Below are positions 9,690-17,906 of a DNA stretch of 64,000 nt, in pieces. A program made the position numbers and the translations under genes. The stretch lies in assembly GCA_001704575.1 (NCBI GenBank), contig MCAW01000002.1:186158-250157 (forward strand), written 5' to 3'. How positions within the stretch are numbered: position 1 is the first letter of the stretch; each line of letters opens with the position of its first letter. Source of the stretch: Methylophilales bacterium LSUCC0135 (GTDB taxonomy: Bacteria; Pseudomonadota; Gammaproteobacteria; Burkholderiales; Methylophilaceae). Under the pieces are notes generated by a model. The model saw nothing but the letters and a program-made list of their open reading frames with translations, was not told where the DNA came from and searched no databases.

Positions 9690-10346
9690 ATGAAAAAACT
9701 CATTACCGCCCTCTGCCTGCTGGGCAGCTTTTCTTTCACCGCCATGGCCGGCGCCAGCCAGCCCGACGAACAGCTTGCTGCCGATATCGCACAGCTGCAG
9801 CACGACTGGGCAAAAACCAACTACCACACGGTCAAAAGCGCGCAGGAAAGCGCTTTCGAAGCGCTGGCAGAACGCGCTCACCGCTTGAGTGAACAGCATG
9901 CCAACGCGCCCGAAGCACTGATCTGGGAAGCCATCATCCTCAGCGGCTACGCCAAAGCAAAAGGCGGCCTGGGTGCCCTCAAGGAAGCAAAAAAAGCACG
10001 TGACCTGCTGCTGCAGTCAGAAAAGATCAACCCAAAAGCGCTGCAGGGCTCTGCCTACACAACGCTCGGCTCGCTGCATTACAAGGTGCCGGGCTGGCCG
10101 GTCGGCTTCGGCGACAAGAAGAAGGCGCGTGCCTATCTGGAAAAAGCCCTGCAGATCAACCCCGACGGCATCGATCCCAACTATTTCTATGCCGACTTCC
10201 TGAGCGAACAAGGCGAACATGAAAAAGCCCTGCAGTATTTCGAGAAAGCATTGGCCGCCCCACCACGCCCCGGCCGTGAAGATGCAGACGCAGGTCGTCG
10301 TCAGGAAATCGAGACCGGCATGCAGAACGCCCGTAAAAAGCTTTAA
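9690..10346 (+). CDS. Exported TPR-repeat protein
   Basis: The protein has 218 residues with a signal peptide (MKKLITALCLLGSFSFTAMAG). The C-terminal half holds tetratricopeptide-like helices, for example KARAYLEKALQINPDGIDPN followed by HEKALQYFEKAL. It is probably a periplasmic scaffold. ATG 9690 is preferred to 9666 because AGGAG is correctly spaced and the signal peptide begins there. It lies 20 bases after the SDR stop and should be in the same transcript. No enzymatic motif is seen. Confidence 0.75.
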   Translation: MKKLITALCLLGSFSFTAMAGASQPDEQLAADIAQLQHDWAKTNYHTVKSAQESAFEALAERAHRLSEQHANAPEALIWEAIILSGYAKAKGGLGALKEAKKARDLLLQSEKINPKALQGSAYTTLGSLHYKVPGWPVGFGDKKKARAYLEKALQINPDGIDPNYFYADFLSEQGEHEKALQYFEKALAAPPRPGREDADAGRRQEIETGMQNARKKL

Positions 10347-10416
10347 GCAACCTGACGACATTGTTTCACCAATTTGAAGAAAGCGCCCGGTGGCAGAAGC
10401 CGGGCAGAAAGACTAC

Positions 10417-11100
10417 ATGAGCACCATGCAAGCCGGCGAGTCACTTGAATTCGCCAAAAAATACAATCCAGACCACGCGCAGGAATATTTCGAGAAGCAC
10501 GAGCAGGAATTCTGGCGGCGCCTCTCGAATTGGCGCGACCACCAGATCGCGCGCAAGGCGCTGCGTCTGGCCGGCAACCCGCAATCGGTGCTGGACGCGC
10601 CGTGCGGTTCCGGCAGATTCTGGGATGCGCTGGCCGAAACGCCCGGCCGCATCATTCATGCCAGCGATTACAACCAGACCATGATCGACGCCGGCATGGC
10701 GAACCGTCCGAAGGCAATTACCGGCAGAATCAAAACCTTTCAGGCTTCGGCTTTCGCGCTGCCGGTTGCGGACAATTTCGTCGATAACATTTTCTGTATT
10801 CGCTTCATGCACCATCTCGGCAAAAGTGAAGACCGCATGAAGTTGCTGAAGGAATTCCATCGCGTCAGCCGCGATACCGTCATTGTCTCACTCTGGGTAG
10901 ACGGCAATCTGAAGGCCCGCCGCCGCAAGGCACAGGAAGCCACGCGACGCGCGCACAGCTATCAGAACCGCTTTGTGATCCCGGTTGAAACCATCGAAGC
11001 AGAATTCAGCGCCAGCGGCTTCGACATCGTCGAGCGGCTGGATTTTCTCAAGTATTACCACATGTGGCGCACCTACGTGCTGCGCAAAAAGCAGGGTTGA
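10417..11100 (+). CDS. Class I SAM-dependent methyltransferase
   Basis: This 227-residue cytoplasmic protein has a Rossmann SAM-binding motif (VLDAPCGSGRFWDAL), a following acidic strand (IIHASDYNQTMID), and the post-motif strand FCIRFMHHL. Its fold class is clear but its substrate is not. It sits between the TPR gene and the kinase/LTA-synthase fusion, 5 bases before the latter, so it probably acts on the same envelope molecule or on a pathway intermediate. A GTG at 10390 would add 9 residues and cannot be excluded. Confidence 0.8.
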   Translation: MSTMQAGESLEFAKKYNPDHAQEYFEKHEQEFWRRLSNWRDHQIARKALRLAGNPQSVLDAPCGSGRFWDALAETPGRIIHASDYNQTMIDAGMANRPKAITGRIKTFQASAFALPVADNFVDNIFCIRFMHHLGKSEDRMKLLKEFHRVSRDTVIVSLWVDGNLKARRRKAQEATRRAHSYQNRFVIPVETIEAEFSASGFDIVERLDFLKYYHMWRTYVLRKKQG

Positions 11101-11105
11101 CGCGC

Positions 11106-13943
11106 ATGTTCGAGACCGAATACATCAACGAAAACTGGCGGCAAACACTGCAGAGTAACCATGCCGCAAACTTTGACGCATTATGGCAACTGCAACAGGA
11201 CAACTGGTTCGAAGCGCCCAATCAGCGGCGCGGCGGCTGGAGCGGTGTCTGCAAAACGACGCTGACCATGCCGGATGGCGGCGAAACCGGTATTTTCATC
11301 AAGCGTCAGGAAAACCACTTTTACCGCAGCTGGCGCCACGGTTTTCAGCTACGCCCGACCTTCGAACGCGAATACCGCAACATTATGGCCTTTCACCGGC
11401 ATGGCGTACCCACGGTCGAACTGATTTATTTCGGCTGCCGCAAAGTCGACGGCAAATGGCGCGCGATTCTGGTCACGCGCGAACTGCAAGGCTACCGGCC
11501 ACTGGAGGATGCTGCGGGGCTGATGTCGTCCGCACTGCCGCTGGCTGAGCGCAAGGCGCTGTTCGCAAATCTCGCCGCATCGCTGCGCAAGATGCACGGC
11601 GCTGGCTTTCAGCACAACTGTCTTTACCCGAAGCACCTTTTTGTGCGCAGAGAAGCCGGAACCGCAACCGCGAGCTGTTTCATCGATCTCGAAAAAGCGC
11701 GTAAAACCATGCGGCCCGAACGTGCTGCAATCAAAGATCTGGGCATCATGCACCGGCACACCGAGAACTGCAGCAAGACCGACCGTCTGCGCTTTTTTCT
11801 GGCCTATCGTCAGGAAACGAAACTGAGTGCAGCCTCGAAAGCGATGATTAAAACGATTACACGCCCGAAAACGCGAGCCCCTGTGAGTGCTGCAAGAGAA
11901 ACCGTTACGGCTGATCAAACGGCGCAAAAAATGCAGCCGGGAAAGAACGTCAGCACGAATAACGCCGCAAGCATGAACGCCGCCATAAATCAGCAAGGCA
12001 AGCTGATGCTGAGCAGTGTCCGTTATCCGCTATTCCTCGCCGCCATGACGCTGACCCTCTGGCTCATCCTGCGGCTGGGATTGTGGCTTGAGGTTGGACC
12101 GGAAGAATTGAGCCTGGGCGAATCGCTCAGGGTCTTTGGGCTGGGCGCCTGGTTCGACTTCTGGACGCTGGCCTGGCTGGTAAGTGGTTTTCTGCTGATT
12201 TCGGCACTGCTCGGTAACCGTTTCCGCGCCGGCAGAATCGCCCACGCCATCCGCTGGGCGGTCGCCTGGGGCGCAGTGGCGGCATTGCTGTTCGGCATCG
12301 TTTCGGAATATCTGTTCTGGCAGGAATTCAGCACGCGTTTCAATTTCATCGCGCTCGATTACCTGATTTACACGCACGAAGTCATCGGCAATATCCGCGA
12401 ATCCTATCCGGTGATGTGGATTTTCGCGGCCATTGGCTTGCTGGCCAGCCTGATTGTATGGGTCTGCAGCCGTTATCTGCGCTTTGCCGACAACCCCCAC
12501 AGCTGGCAGCAACGGGCTTTTTTGGGTGCGCTGGCGCTGATCTTGCCCCTTTCGGCCAATCTGTTCGCCAATCTCGACCAGACCGCATTGAGCGGCAACG
12601 CTTACGCGCAGGAACTCGGCGCCAACGGCCTGTTCAATCTGGCCGCCGCCATGCGTCGTAATGATCTCGATTACAACCGCTTCTATGCCACCATACCCCA
12701 AACTGAAGCAGACGCCACGCTGGCAGCTCTGGGCGTCAGGCGGCGGCCGGACATGCACAAGGTCAACTTGCCGGCAGGCAACGACGGCATGGGGCCATTC
12801 ATCAAACGCCCGAAGAACCTCGTCATGATTACGGTCGAGAGCCTCTCGGCCAGCTATCTCGGCACTTACGGCAATCAGGAAAACCTGACGCCTGAACTGG
12901 ACAAGCTGGCAAAACAGGGGCTGAAGTTCGAGCACCTTTACGCCACCGGCACGCGCACCGTGCGAGGACTGGAGGCATTGTCTCTGGGAACGCCGCCGAT
13001 TCCCGGGCAAGCAATCGTGAGGCGTCCGGACAACGATCATCTGGCAACCCTGGGCGAATATCTTGAAATTCAGGGCTACGCAACCGAATTCGTCTATGGC
13101 GGTTACGGCTATTTCGACAACATGAATGCCTATTTCGAGGGCAATGATTTCAAGGTGACCGACCGCACCGATTTCGATGCGCAATCCATCGTCATGGAGA
13201 ATGTCTGGGGCGTGGCGGACGAAAGCCTGTTCGACAATGCCATGCTGTCCCTCGACCGCGCCGCCGCCGGCACTCAGCCCTTCTTCGTGCAGATCATGAC
13301 CACCAGCAACCACAGGCCCTTTACCTTCCCTGATGGCCGTATCGACATGCCAGCGGGAAGCCGCAAAGCGGCGGTAAAGTACACCGATTATGCCATCGGC
13401 AGATTCATCGAACAGGCACGGTCCGAACCCTGGTTCGACGATACGCTGTTCGTCATCGTTGCCGACCATTGTGCCTCGGTCGCCGGTAAAAGCCGGCTGC
13501 CAGTCGCCAAATACCATATTCCGATGATTTTCTACGCCCCTGCGCTGCTCAAGCCTGCGACCCATACCCGCATGGCAAGCCAGATCGACGTGCCGCCCAC
13601 CCTGCTCGACCTGCTCGGCGTTGCCGGTGCCGAGCATTTCTTCGGACAGAACATGTTTGCAGCAGACACGACGGCGCCGCGCGCCTTCGTCAGCAACTAT
13701 CAATCGCTTGGCTATTACAAGAATGACCAGCTCGTGGTGCTGTTGCCCAAGCAACAGGTGGAAGCCTACCGCATCGATCCGCAAACTTATGAAGCAGAAC
13801 CGGCCGAGGCTGACCGGCAGATGGTGAAGGAAGCGATTGCCTATTACCAGACCGCAGCCAACGCCTTCAAGCATGGTGGGCTGAAGGAGTTACCGGTGAT
13901 GGCTGCCAGCAGCCCGCTGGATGTTGCAGTCACGGTGAACTGA
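11106..13943 (+). CDS. InaA/WaaP-like kinase fused to LTA-synthase-type sulfatase-fold transferase
   Basis: One uninterrupted frame of 945 residues joins two families normally on separate genes. Residues 1 to about 250 resemble lipopolysaccharide kinases: GIFIKRQENHF (ATP lysine), HGAGFQHNCLYPKHLF (catalytic loop) and CFIDLEKAR (metal-binding DLEK). After a low-complexity Ala/Thr/Asn/Gln linker come about five membrane helices, then a periplasmic alkaline-phosphatase-fold domain with ITVESLSASYLG, the nucleophile region ATGTRTVRGLEAL (Thr) and VIVADHCA (metal Asp/His). A Met at 12006 could be an internal start for the transferase half. The likely job is modification of lipid A core or another phosphorylated envelope lipid. 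It lies 5 bases after the methyltransferase and 2 bases before the PAP2 gene. Confidence 0.85.
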   Translation: MFETEYINENWRQTLQSNHAANFDALWQLQQDNWFEAPNQRRGGWSGVCKTTLTMPDGGETGIFIKRQENHFYRSWRHGFQLRPTFEREYRNIMAFHRHGVPTVELIYFGCRKVDGKWRAILVTRELQGYRPLEDAAGLMSSALPLAERKALFANLAASLRKMHGAGFQHNCLYPKHLFVRREAGTATASCFIDLEKARKTMRPERAAIKDLGIMHRHTENCSKTDRLRFFLAYRQETKLSAASKAMIKTITRPKTRAPVSAARETVTADQTAQKMQPGKNVSTNNAASMNAAINQQGKLMLSSVRYPLFLAAMTLTLWLILRLGLWLEVGPEELSLGESLRVFGLGAWFDFWTLAWLVSGFLLISALLGNRFRAGRIAHAIRWAVAWGAVAALLFGIVSEYLFWQEFSTRFNFIALDYLIYTHEVIGNIRESYPVMWIFAAIGLLASLIVWVCSRYLRFADNPHSWQQRAFLGALALILPLSANLFANLDQTALSGNAYAQELGANGLFNLAAAMRRNDLDYNRFYATIPQTEADATLAALGVRRRPDMHKVNLPAGNDGMGPFIKRPKNLVMITVESLSASYLGTYGNQENLTPELDKLAKQGLKFEHLYATGTRTVRGLEALSLGTPPIPGQAIVRRPDNDHLATLGEYLEIQGYATEFVYGGYGYFDNMNAYFEGNDFKVTDRTDFDAQSIVMENVWGVADESLFDNAMLSLDRAAAGTQPFFVQIMTTSNHRPFTFPDGRIDMPAGSRKAAVKYTDYAIGRFIEQARSEPWFDDTLFVIVADHCASVAGKSRLPVAKYHIPMIFYAPALLKPATHTRMASQIDVPPTLLDLLGVAGAEHFFGQNMFAADTTAPRAFVSNYQSLGYYKNDQLVVLLPKQQVEAYRIDPQTYEAEPAEADRQMVKEAIAYYQTAANAFKHGGLKELPVMAASSPLDVAVTVN

Positions 13944-13945
13944 GC

Positions 13946-14677
13946 ATGCCGGACCTGCTGTTGGAACGGCTGAAAAAGCCGCTGTTTCTGCGCGCGTCGC
14001 TGGCGCTGGCAGTCATCGCCATACTCATGCTATGCGTCGGCCAGATGAGCAATATCGACCTTCTCATCGAGGACTACTACTTCGATGCGGCGCAGGGTAT
14101 TTTCCCGTGGGACAAATCCTGGTTTGCGGACAGGCTGATGCACGGCTACGTCAAAAATGTCATCATCCGCATCGGTTATCTGATCCTGCTCATTGTGGCG
14201 CTGGACAGCCTGCGACCCTGGCGTATCATCAGCCCGTTCGTCAGGGCGCGATTGCGCTTTGTCGCACTGGCATCGGTGCTGGTGCCCACTACCATACGCA
14301 GCATCAAGCAGTTCTCTGTACTGCATTGCCCCCAGGGCATCGACCGTTATGGCGGCGACCGCCCTTTCATCCGGTTACTCGATAGTGTTCCTGACGGCAT
14401 CAAGTACGGCCACTGCTTTCCCGCCGGGCATGCGACGGTCGGCCTTTGGCTGGCGGCATTCTGTGTATTCTGGCTGCCGCACAAACCACGCACCGCACTC
14501 TTTGTATTTTTCATTGGATTGAGTGTTGGATTTATACTAGGCTGGGTACAGCAGATGCGCGGCATGCACTTCCTGTTTCACACGCTCTGGGCCGCATGGC
14601 TGGCCAGCCTCGTGATTTTGCTGATGCTGCTGGTATTCGCAGACAAATTATTCGAGCAAGAGGAGAAACCGACATGA
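13946..14677 (+). CDS. PAP2-family membrane phosphatase
   Basis: The product has 243 residues with about six membrane helices, of the LpxE/PgpB-like PAP2 superfamily. The central motif is CFPAGHATVGLW (PSGH-type), preceded by a KQFSVLHCP segment in the position of the first motif and followed by QMRGMHFLFHTLW in place of the SRx5Hx3D motif. It would remove phosphate from a lipid or prenyl phosphate on the periplasmic face, complementing the kinase/transferase fusion just upstream. The third motif deviates from textbook PAP2, but similar RGxHF forms occur in proteobacterial relatives. It overlaps the next gene by 4 bases (ATGA). Confidence 0.82.
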   Translation: MPDLLLERLKKPLFLRASLALAVIAILMLCVGQMSNIDLLIEDYYFDAAQGIFPWDKSWFADRLMHGYVKNVIIRIGYLILLIVALDSLRPWRIISPFVRARLRFVALASVLVPTTIRSIKQFSVLHCPQGIDRYGGDRPFIRLLDSVPDGIKYGHCFPAGHATVGLWLAAFCVFWLPHKPRTALFVFFIGLSVGFILGWVQQMRGMHFLFHTLWAAWLASLVILLMLLVFADKLFEQEEKPT

Positions 14678-15216
14678 GCACAAAAAACCGTCAGGACAAA
14701 TATGCTGCGCCCGTCATCGTGCTGCACTGGCTGACGCTGCTGCTGCTGATTGCGGTGTACAGCTTCATCGAGCTGCGCGAACTTTTTCCGAAAGACTCCG
14801 ATCCGCGCAACCTGCTGAAAAGCCTGCATTTCATGTTCGGCCTGACGGTGTTGGCTGTCGTCTGTTTACGACTTTTCTTCCGCTTGTCGAGCCGCACGCC
14901 GGCCATTGAACCGCCGCCTTCGCCACTGGTGCACCGGCTGGGACAAGCCATGCATGTGGTGCTTTACGCTTTCCTGCTGTGCATGCCACTGGCCGGCTGG
15001 CTGATGCTGAGCGCGGCAGGCAAACTGATACCATTTTTCGGTCTGGAATTGCCGCCGCTGACCGGCGAAAACGAAGCGCTGGCAAAATCGATCAAATCGG
15101 TACACACCACTGCCGGCAGTATCGGTTACCTGCTGATTGCCGCGCATGCGCTGGCCGGGCTTTACCATCACTATGTCAGGCGCGACAACACGCTGAAAAG
15201 GATAATGCCGGGCTGA
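14674..15216 (+). CDS. Cytochrome b561 family protein
   Basis: This 180-residue protein has four membrane helices. Candidate heme-ligating histidines are in VLHWLTLLLL, LLKSLHFMFG, QAMHVVLYAF and SVHTTAGSIGYLL, the normal two-plus-two pattern of b561/CybB. It would move electrons between the quinone pool and a periplasmic or membrane acceptor. The ATG lies inside the PAP2 stop, so it is the last gene of the tight operon. A role in supplying electrons to the diiron protein upstream is possible but purely contextual. Confidence 0.88.
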   Translation: MSTKNRQDKYAAPVIVLHWLTLLLLIAVYSFIELRELFPKDSDPRNLLKSLHFMFGLTVLAVVCLRLFFRLSSRTPAIEPPPSPLVHRLGQAMHVVLYAFLLCMPLAGWLMLSAAGKLIPFFGLELPPLTGENEALAKSIKSVHTTAGSIGYLLIAAHALAGLYHHYVRRDNTLKRIMPG

Positions 15217-15268
15217 TAAAAATGACCGCCGGGCATGCGGCCTGAATGATTGCGGGAATATAACCGGA

Positions 15269-15285
15269 ATTAAGCTTCGTTTAAG
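15269..15285 (+). promoter_or_regulatory. PmrA-box-like tandem repeat upstream of the LTA-synthase-like gene
   Basis: ATTAAG-CTTCG-TTTAAG fits the PmrA/QseB-type box YTTAAK-N5-YTTAAK with one mismatch at the first base. It lies about 75 bases before the ATG at 15358, in a promoter-sized gap of 141 bases. Such boxes control lipid A modification genes in other proteobacteria. No pmrAB-like pair is in the window. Confidence 0.45.
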
Positions 15286-15357
15286 CTTGATTTTGTAAAT
15301 TCCGGCACCATCTGAATAGCACTTTTGCTTCATCAAATTTACATATAACAGGCTGAT

Positions 15358-17352
15358 ATGCTGGAAAAATTCTGGAAACGACTCGAATCCTTGGGCTATT
15401 ACGCACCGCTGGTAGCGATGTATCTGATTTCGCTGCCCCTGCTTTCGCTATCCCGCGCCGGGCTCATGCTATGGCAATCCGACCGTGTGGCCGCCACCGG
15501 CATCTGGCCGGAGATGTTGCTGCAAGGTTTGCGCGTCGATATCATCCAGATGGGCCTGATGGTCATCATTCCGTTGTTGCTGACGCCGCTGTTCGCCCAT
15601 CGCAAGGCCTGGCCTTGGTGGCGCGGATTCACTTTTTTCTGGGTGGTTGCCTGCGTCACCCTGCTGATTTTCATGGAAGCGGCAACGCCGGGCTTTATTG
15701 GCGAGTACGACACGCGCCCCAATCGCCTGTTTGTCGAATACCTGAAATACCCGAACGAAGTGCTGCCGATGCTGTGGAACGGTTTCCGCGTGCATGTGTT
15801 TGCCGGCATCGGCGCGCTGGTCCTGACCTTGTGGGGCATGAGCCGTATGATGCGGCCCTGGCTCCGCCAACAGGCACCGGCCAGACAGCTGAAGCACTGG
15901 TTGGCCTTGCCGCTGATTGTGGTGCTGGTGGTATTTTCCGTGCGTTCCACCGCCGACCACCGCCCGGCCAATCCGGCGATGTTCGCCATCACGTCCGATA
16001 CCATGGTCAACACGCTGATCATGAACTCGACCTGGTCGGTATTACATGCCATCTATAACCTAAAACATGAAGCCAAATCGAGCGAGATGTACGGCGACAT
16101 GAACGAAGCGGAAGCGATGGAGCAGATCCGACTGGTGCGCGAGATGCTGCATGACCAGCGCCCGCTGATCGGTGACGAACACCTGCCGACCCTGACCAGC
16201 CAGACCGCCAGCGTCAAACGCGAGAAGCCGCTCAACCTGGTGATCATCCTGCAGGAAAGCCTGGGCGCGACTTTCGTTGAGTCGCTGGGCGGCATTCCGG
16301 TCACGCCGGAGCTGGAAAAACTGAAGTCGCAGGGCTGGTGGTTCGAGAACCTGTACGCTACCGGCACCCGTTCGGTACGCGGCATCGAAGCTGTCGTGAC
16401 CGGCTTCCCGCCCACCCCGGCACAGAGCGTGGTCAAGCTATCGCTGTCGCAGGACCACTTCTTCACGCTGGCGAGCCTGCTCGGCAAGAAAGGTTACCTG
16501 AACGAATTCATCTATGGCGGCGAAGGGCATTTCGACAACATGCGCAATTTCTTCGTCAACAACGACTTCAACCAGGTGGTCGACAAGAACGATTACATCA
16601 ACCCGGTGTTCACCGGCAGCTGGGGCGTTTCCGACGAGGATCTGTTCAACAAGGCGCACGAACAGCTGATGAAGCACCATGAATCCGGCCAGCCGTTCTT
16701 TACCCTGGTGTTCACTTCCAGCAACCATTCGCCGTTCGAATTTCCCGACGGCCGCATCGAACTCTATGAACAGCCCAAGGCGACCGAGAACAACGCGGTG
16801 AAATATGCCGATTACGCCATGGGCCAGTTCTTCAAGCAGGCCCAAGCCAGCCCCTACTGGAAAGATACGGTGTTTCTGGTGGTAGCCGATCACGATATCC
16901 GTGTGCGCGGCGATGATCTGGTGCCGGTCAAGAATTTTCATATCCCCGGCCTGATTCTCGGCGCCGATATCCAGCCCAGAGTGATCAAGACGGTGGCGAG
17001 CCAGATCGACCTGCCGACCACGGTTATTTCACTGATGGGCATAGACGGCGAGCACCCCATGCCCGGCCGCGATCTCAGCGCCGAACCGGAAGGTCTGGCC
17101 GGCCGCGCCATGATGCAATACGAACAGAACTACGCCTGGATGGAAGGCGAGCGTGCCGTTGTGTTGCGTCCCGGAAAAGCGCCTACACATGCGGTATACG
17201 ACCGCAGCCAGAAAAAGCTGCAACCGCAACCGGCACCGGACGATGCTGCGGCGATGGAAAAACGCGCACTTGGTCACGTCATGCTGCCCTCAATCCTGTA
17301 CCGCGAGCAGGATTATCACTTGCCCGGTGCTTTCGCCGAGAACACGCAATAA
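15358..17352 (+). CDS. LTA-synthase/phosphoethanolamine-transferase-type membrane sulfatase-fold protein
   Basis: The protein has 664 residues: about five N-terminal membrane helices (1-190) and then a periplasmic sulfatase-fold domain. Catalytic features are IILQESLGATF (metal Glu), ATGTRSVRGIEAV (Thr nucleophile) and VVADHDIRVRGDD (metal Asp/His). It is a clear paralogue of the transferase half of the fusion at 11106-13943: the blocks around the nucleophile, FIYGGEGHFDNM and SSNHSPFEFPDGRI are shared in order. It probably transfers a head-group phosphate moiety onto an envelope lipid or glycan. A 141-base gap with a PmrA-like box suggests separate control from the operon upstream. Confidence 0.87.
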   Translation: MLEKFWKRLESLGYYAPLVAMYLISLPLLSLSRAGLMLWQSDRVAATGIWPEMLLQGLRVDIIQMGLMVIIPLLLTPLFAHRKAWPWWRGFTFFWVVACVTLLIFMEAATPGFIGEYDTRPNRLFVEYLKYPNEVLPMLWNGFRVHVFAGIGALVLTLWGMSRMMRPWLRQQAPARQLKHWLALPLIVVLVVFSVRSTADHRPANPAMFAITSDTMVNTLIMNSTWSVLHAIYNLKHEAKSSEMYGDMNEAEAMEQIRLVREMLHDQRPLIGDEHLPTLTSQTASVKREKPLNLVIILQESLGATFVESLGGIPVTPELEKLKSQGWWFENLYATGTRSVRGIEAVVTGFPPTPAQSVVKLSLSQDHFFTLASLLGKKGYLNEFIYGGEGHFDNMRNFFVNNDFNQVVDKNDYINPVFTGSWGVSDEDLFNKAHEQLMKHHESGQPFFTLVFTSSNHSPFEFPDGRIELYEQPKATENNAVKYADYAMGQFFKQAQASPYWKDTVFLVVADHDIRVRGDDLVPVKNFHIPGLILGADIQPRVIKTVASQIDLPTTVISLMGIDGEHPMPGRDLSAEPEGLAGRAMMQYEQNYAWMEGERAVVLRPGKAPTHAVYDRSQKKLQPQPAPDDAAAMEKRALGHVMLPSILYREQDYHLPGAFAENTQ

Positions 17353-17436
17353 GCGGCTTGGCCGCTATATGAGCAGCTGACGGAACGTAGTAACATCAGA
17401 CATGCTCGCAATTTTGCACACGAGGGTTCAAGACGC

Positions 17437-17835
17437 ATGCGCACTCCGCAGATGAAACGTTCGATCTGGCTGCTGGTTTTCTGGCTGATCGGCCTGCAGC
17501 TGATTGCGCCGTTCGTGCACGCCCATCTGGAAGACGATGCGATTGAGCATGCCAGCGTGATGCACCTGCATACTGCCGCCTCTTCCGCCCACGATCACCA
17601 GCATGCCACGCCAACCTGGGAAAATCCCCACGGGCCGCATCAGATCTTTTCAATCGCCGATGGACTTCGCAAGCACTTCGATCTTTTCGACCTCGCCGAA
17701 CAATTACCGTCGGCCTCGTTCGGCTTGCTGCCATTATTGCTTTGTCTTTCGATCCTGAGTCTTGCGGCCATCCCGTTACGGCCAGCAAGACAACACCTCT
17801 GCCCGCAACCGCAGGCGCCCCCATCCCTCTGCTGA
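17437..17835 (+). CDS. Small exported His-rich protein, first gene of metal-efflux operon
   Basis: This 132-residue protein of no named family has an N-terminal signal or anchor (IWLLVFWLIGLQLIAPF) followed by a histidine-rich stretch, including HLHTAASSAHDHQH and ENPHGPHQ, that could bind Cu, Zn, Co or Ni. A second hydrophobic segment (LLPLLLCLSILSLAAIPL) and a Cys-containing tail follow. It directly precedes the CzcCBA-type genes, where small periplasmic metal-binding proteins are common. GAGG lies upstream of the chosen ATG; a second ATG is at codon 6. Confidence 0.65.
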   Translation: MRTPQMKRSIWLLVFWLIGLQLIAPFVHAHLEDDAIEHASVMHLHTAASSAHDHQHATPTWENPHGPHQIFSIADGLRKHFDLFDLAEQLPSASFGLLPLLLCLSILSLAAIPLRPARQHLCPQPQAPPSLC

Positions 17836-17906
17836 CAGAAACGGGCGTTCTCGCCTGATTGCAAACAGCGCATTTGCGCTGAGTTTCTTCTGAATTGGAG
17901 GGTGTC

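Noticed and set aside
12030-13874. 614-codon minus-strand ORF opposite the kinase/transferase fusion
   Set aside because: It is antisense to a gene with intact catalytic motifs; composition is that of a mirrored frame (His/Gln/Val/Gly rich), without any family feature.
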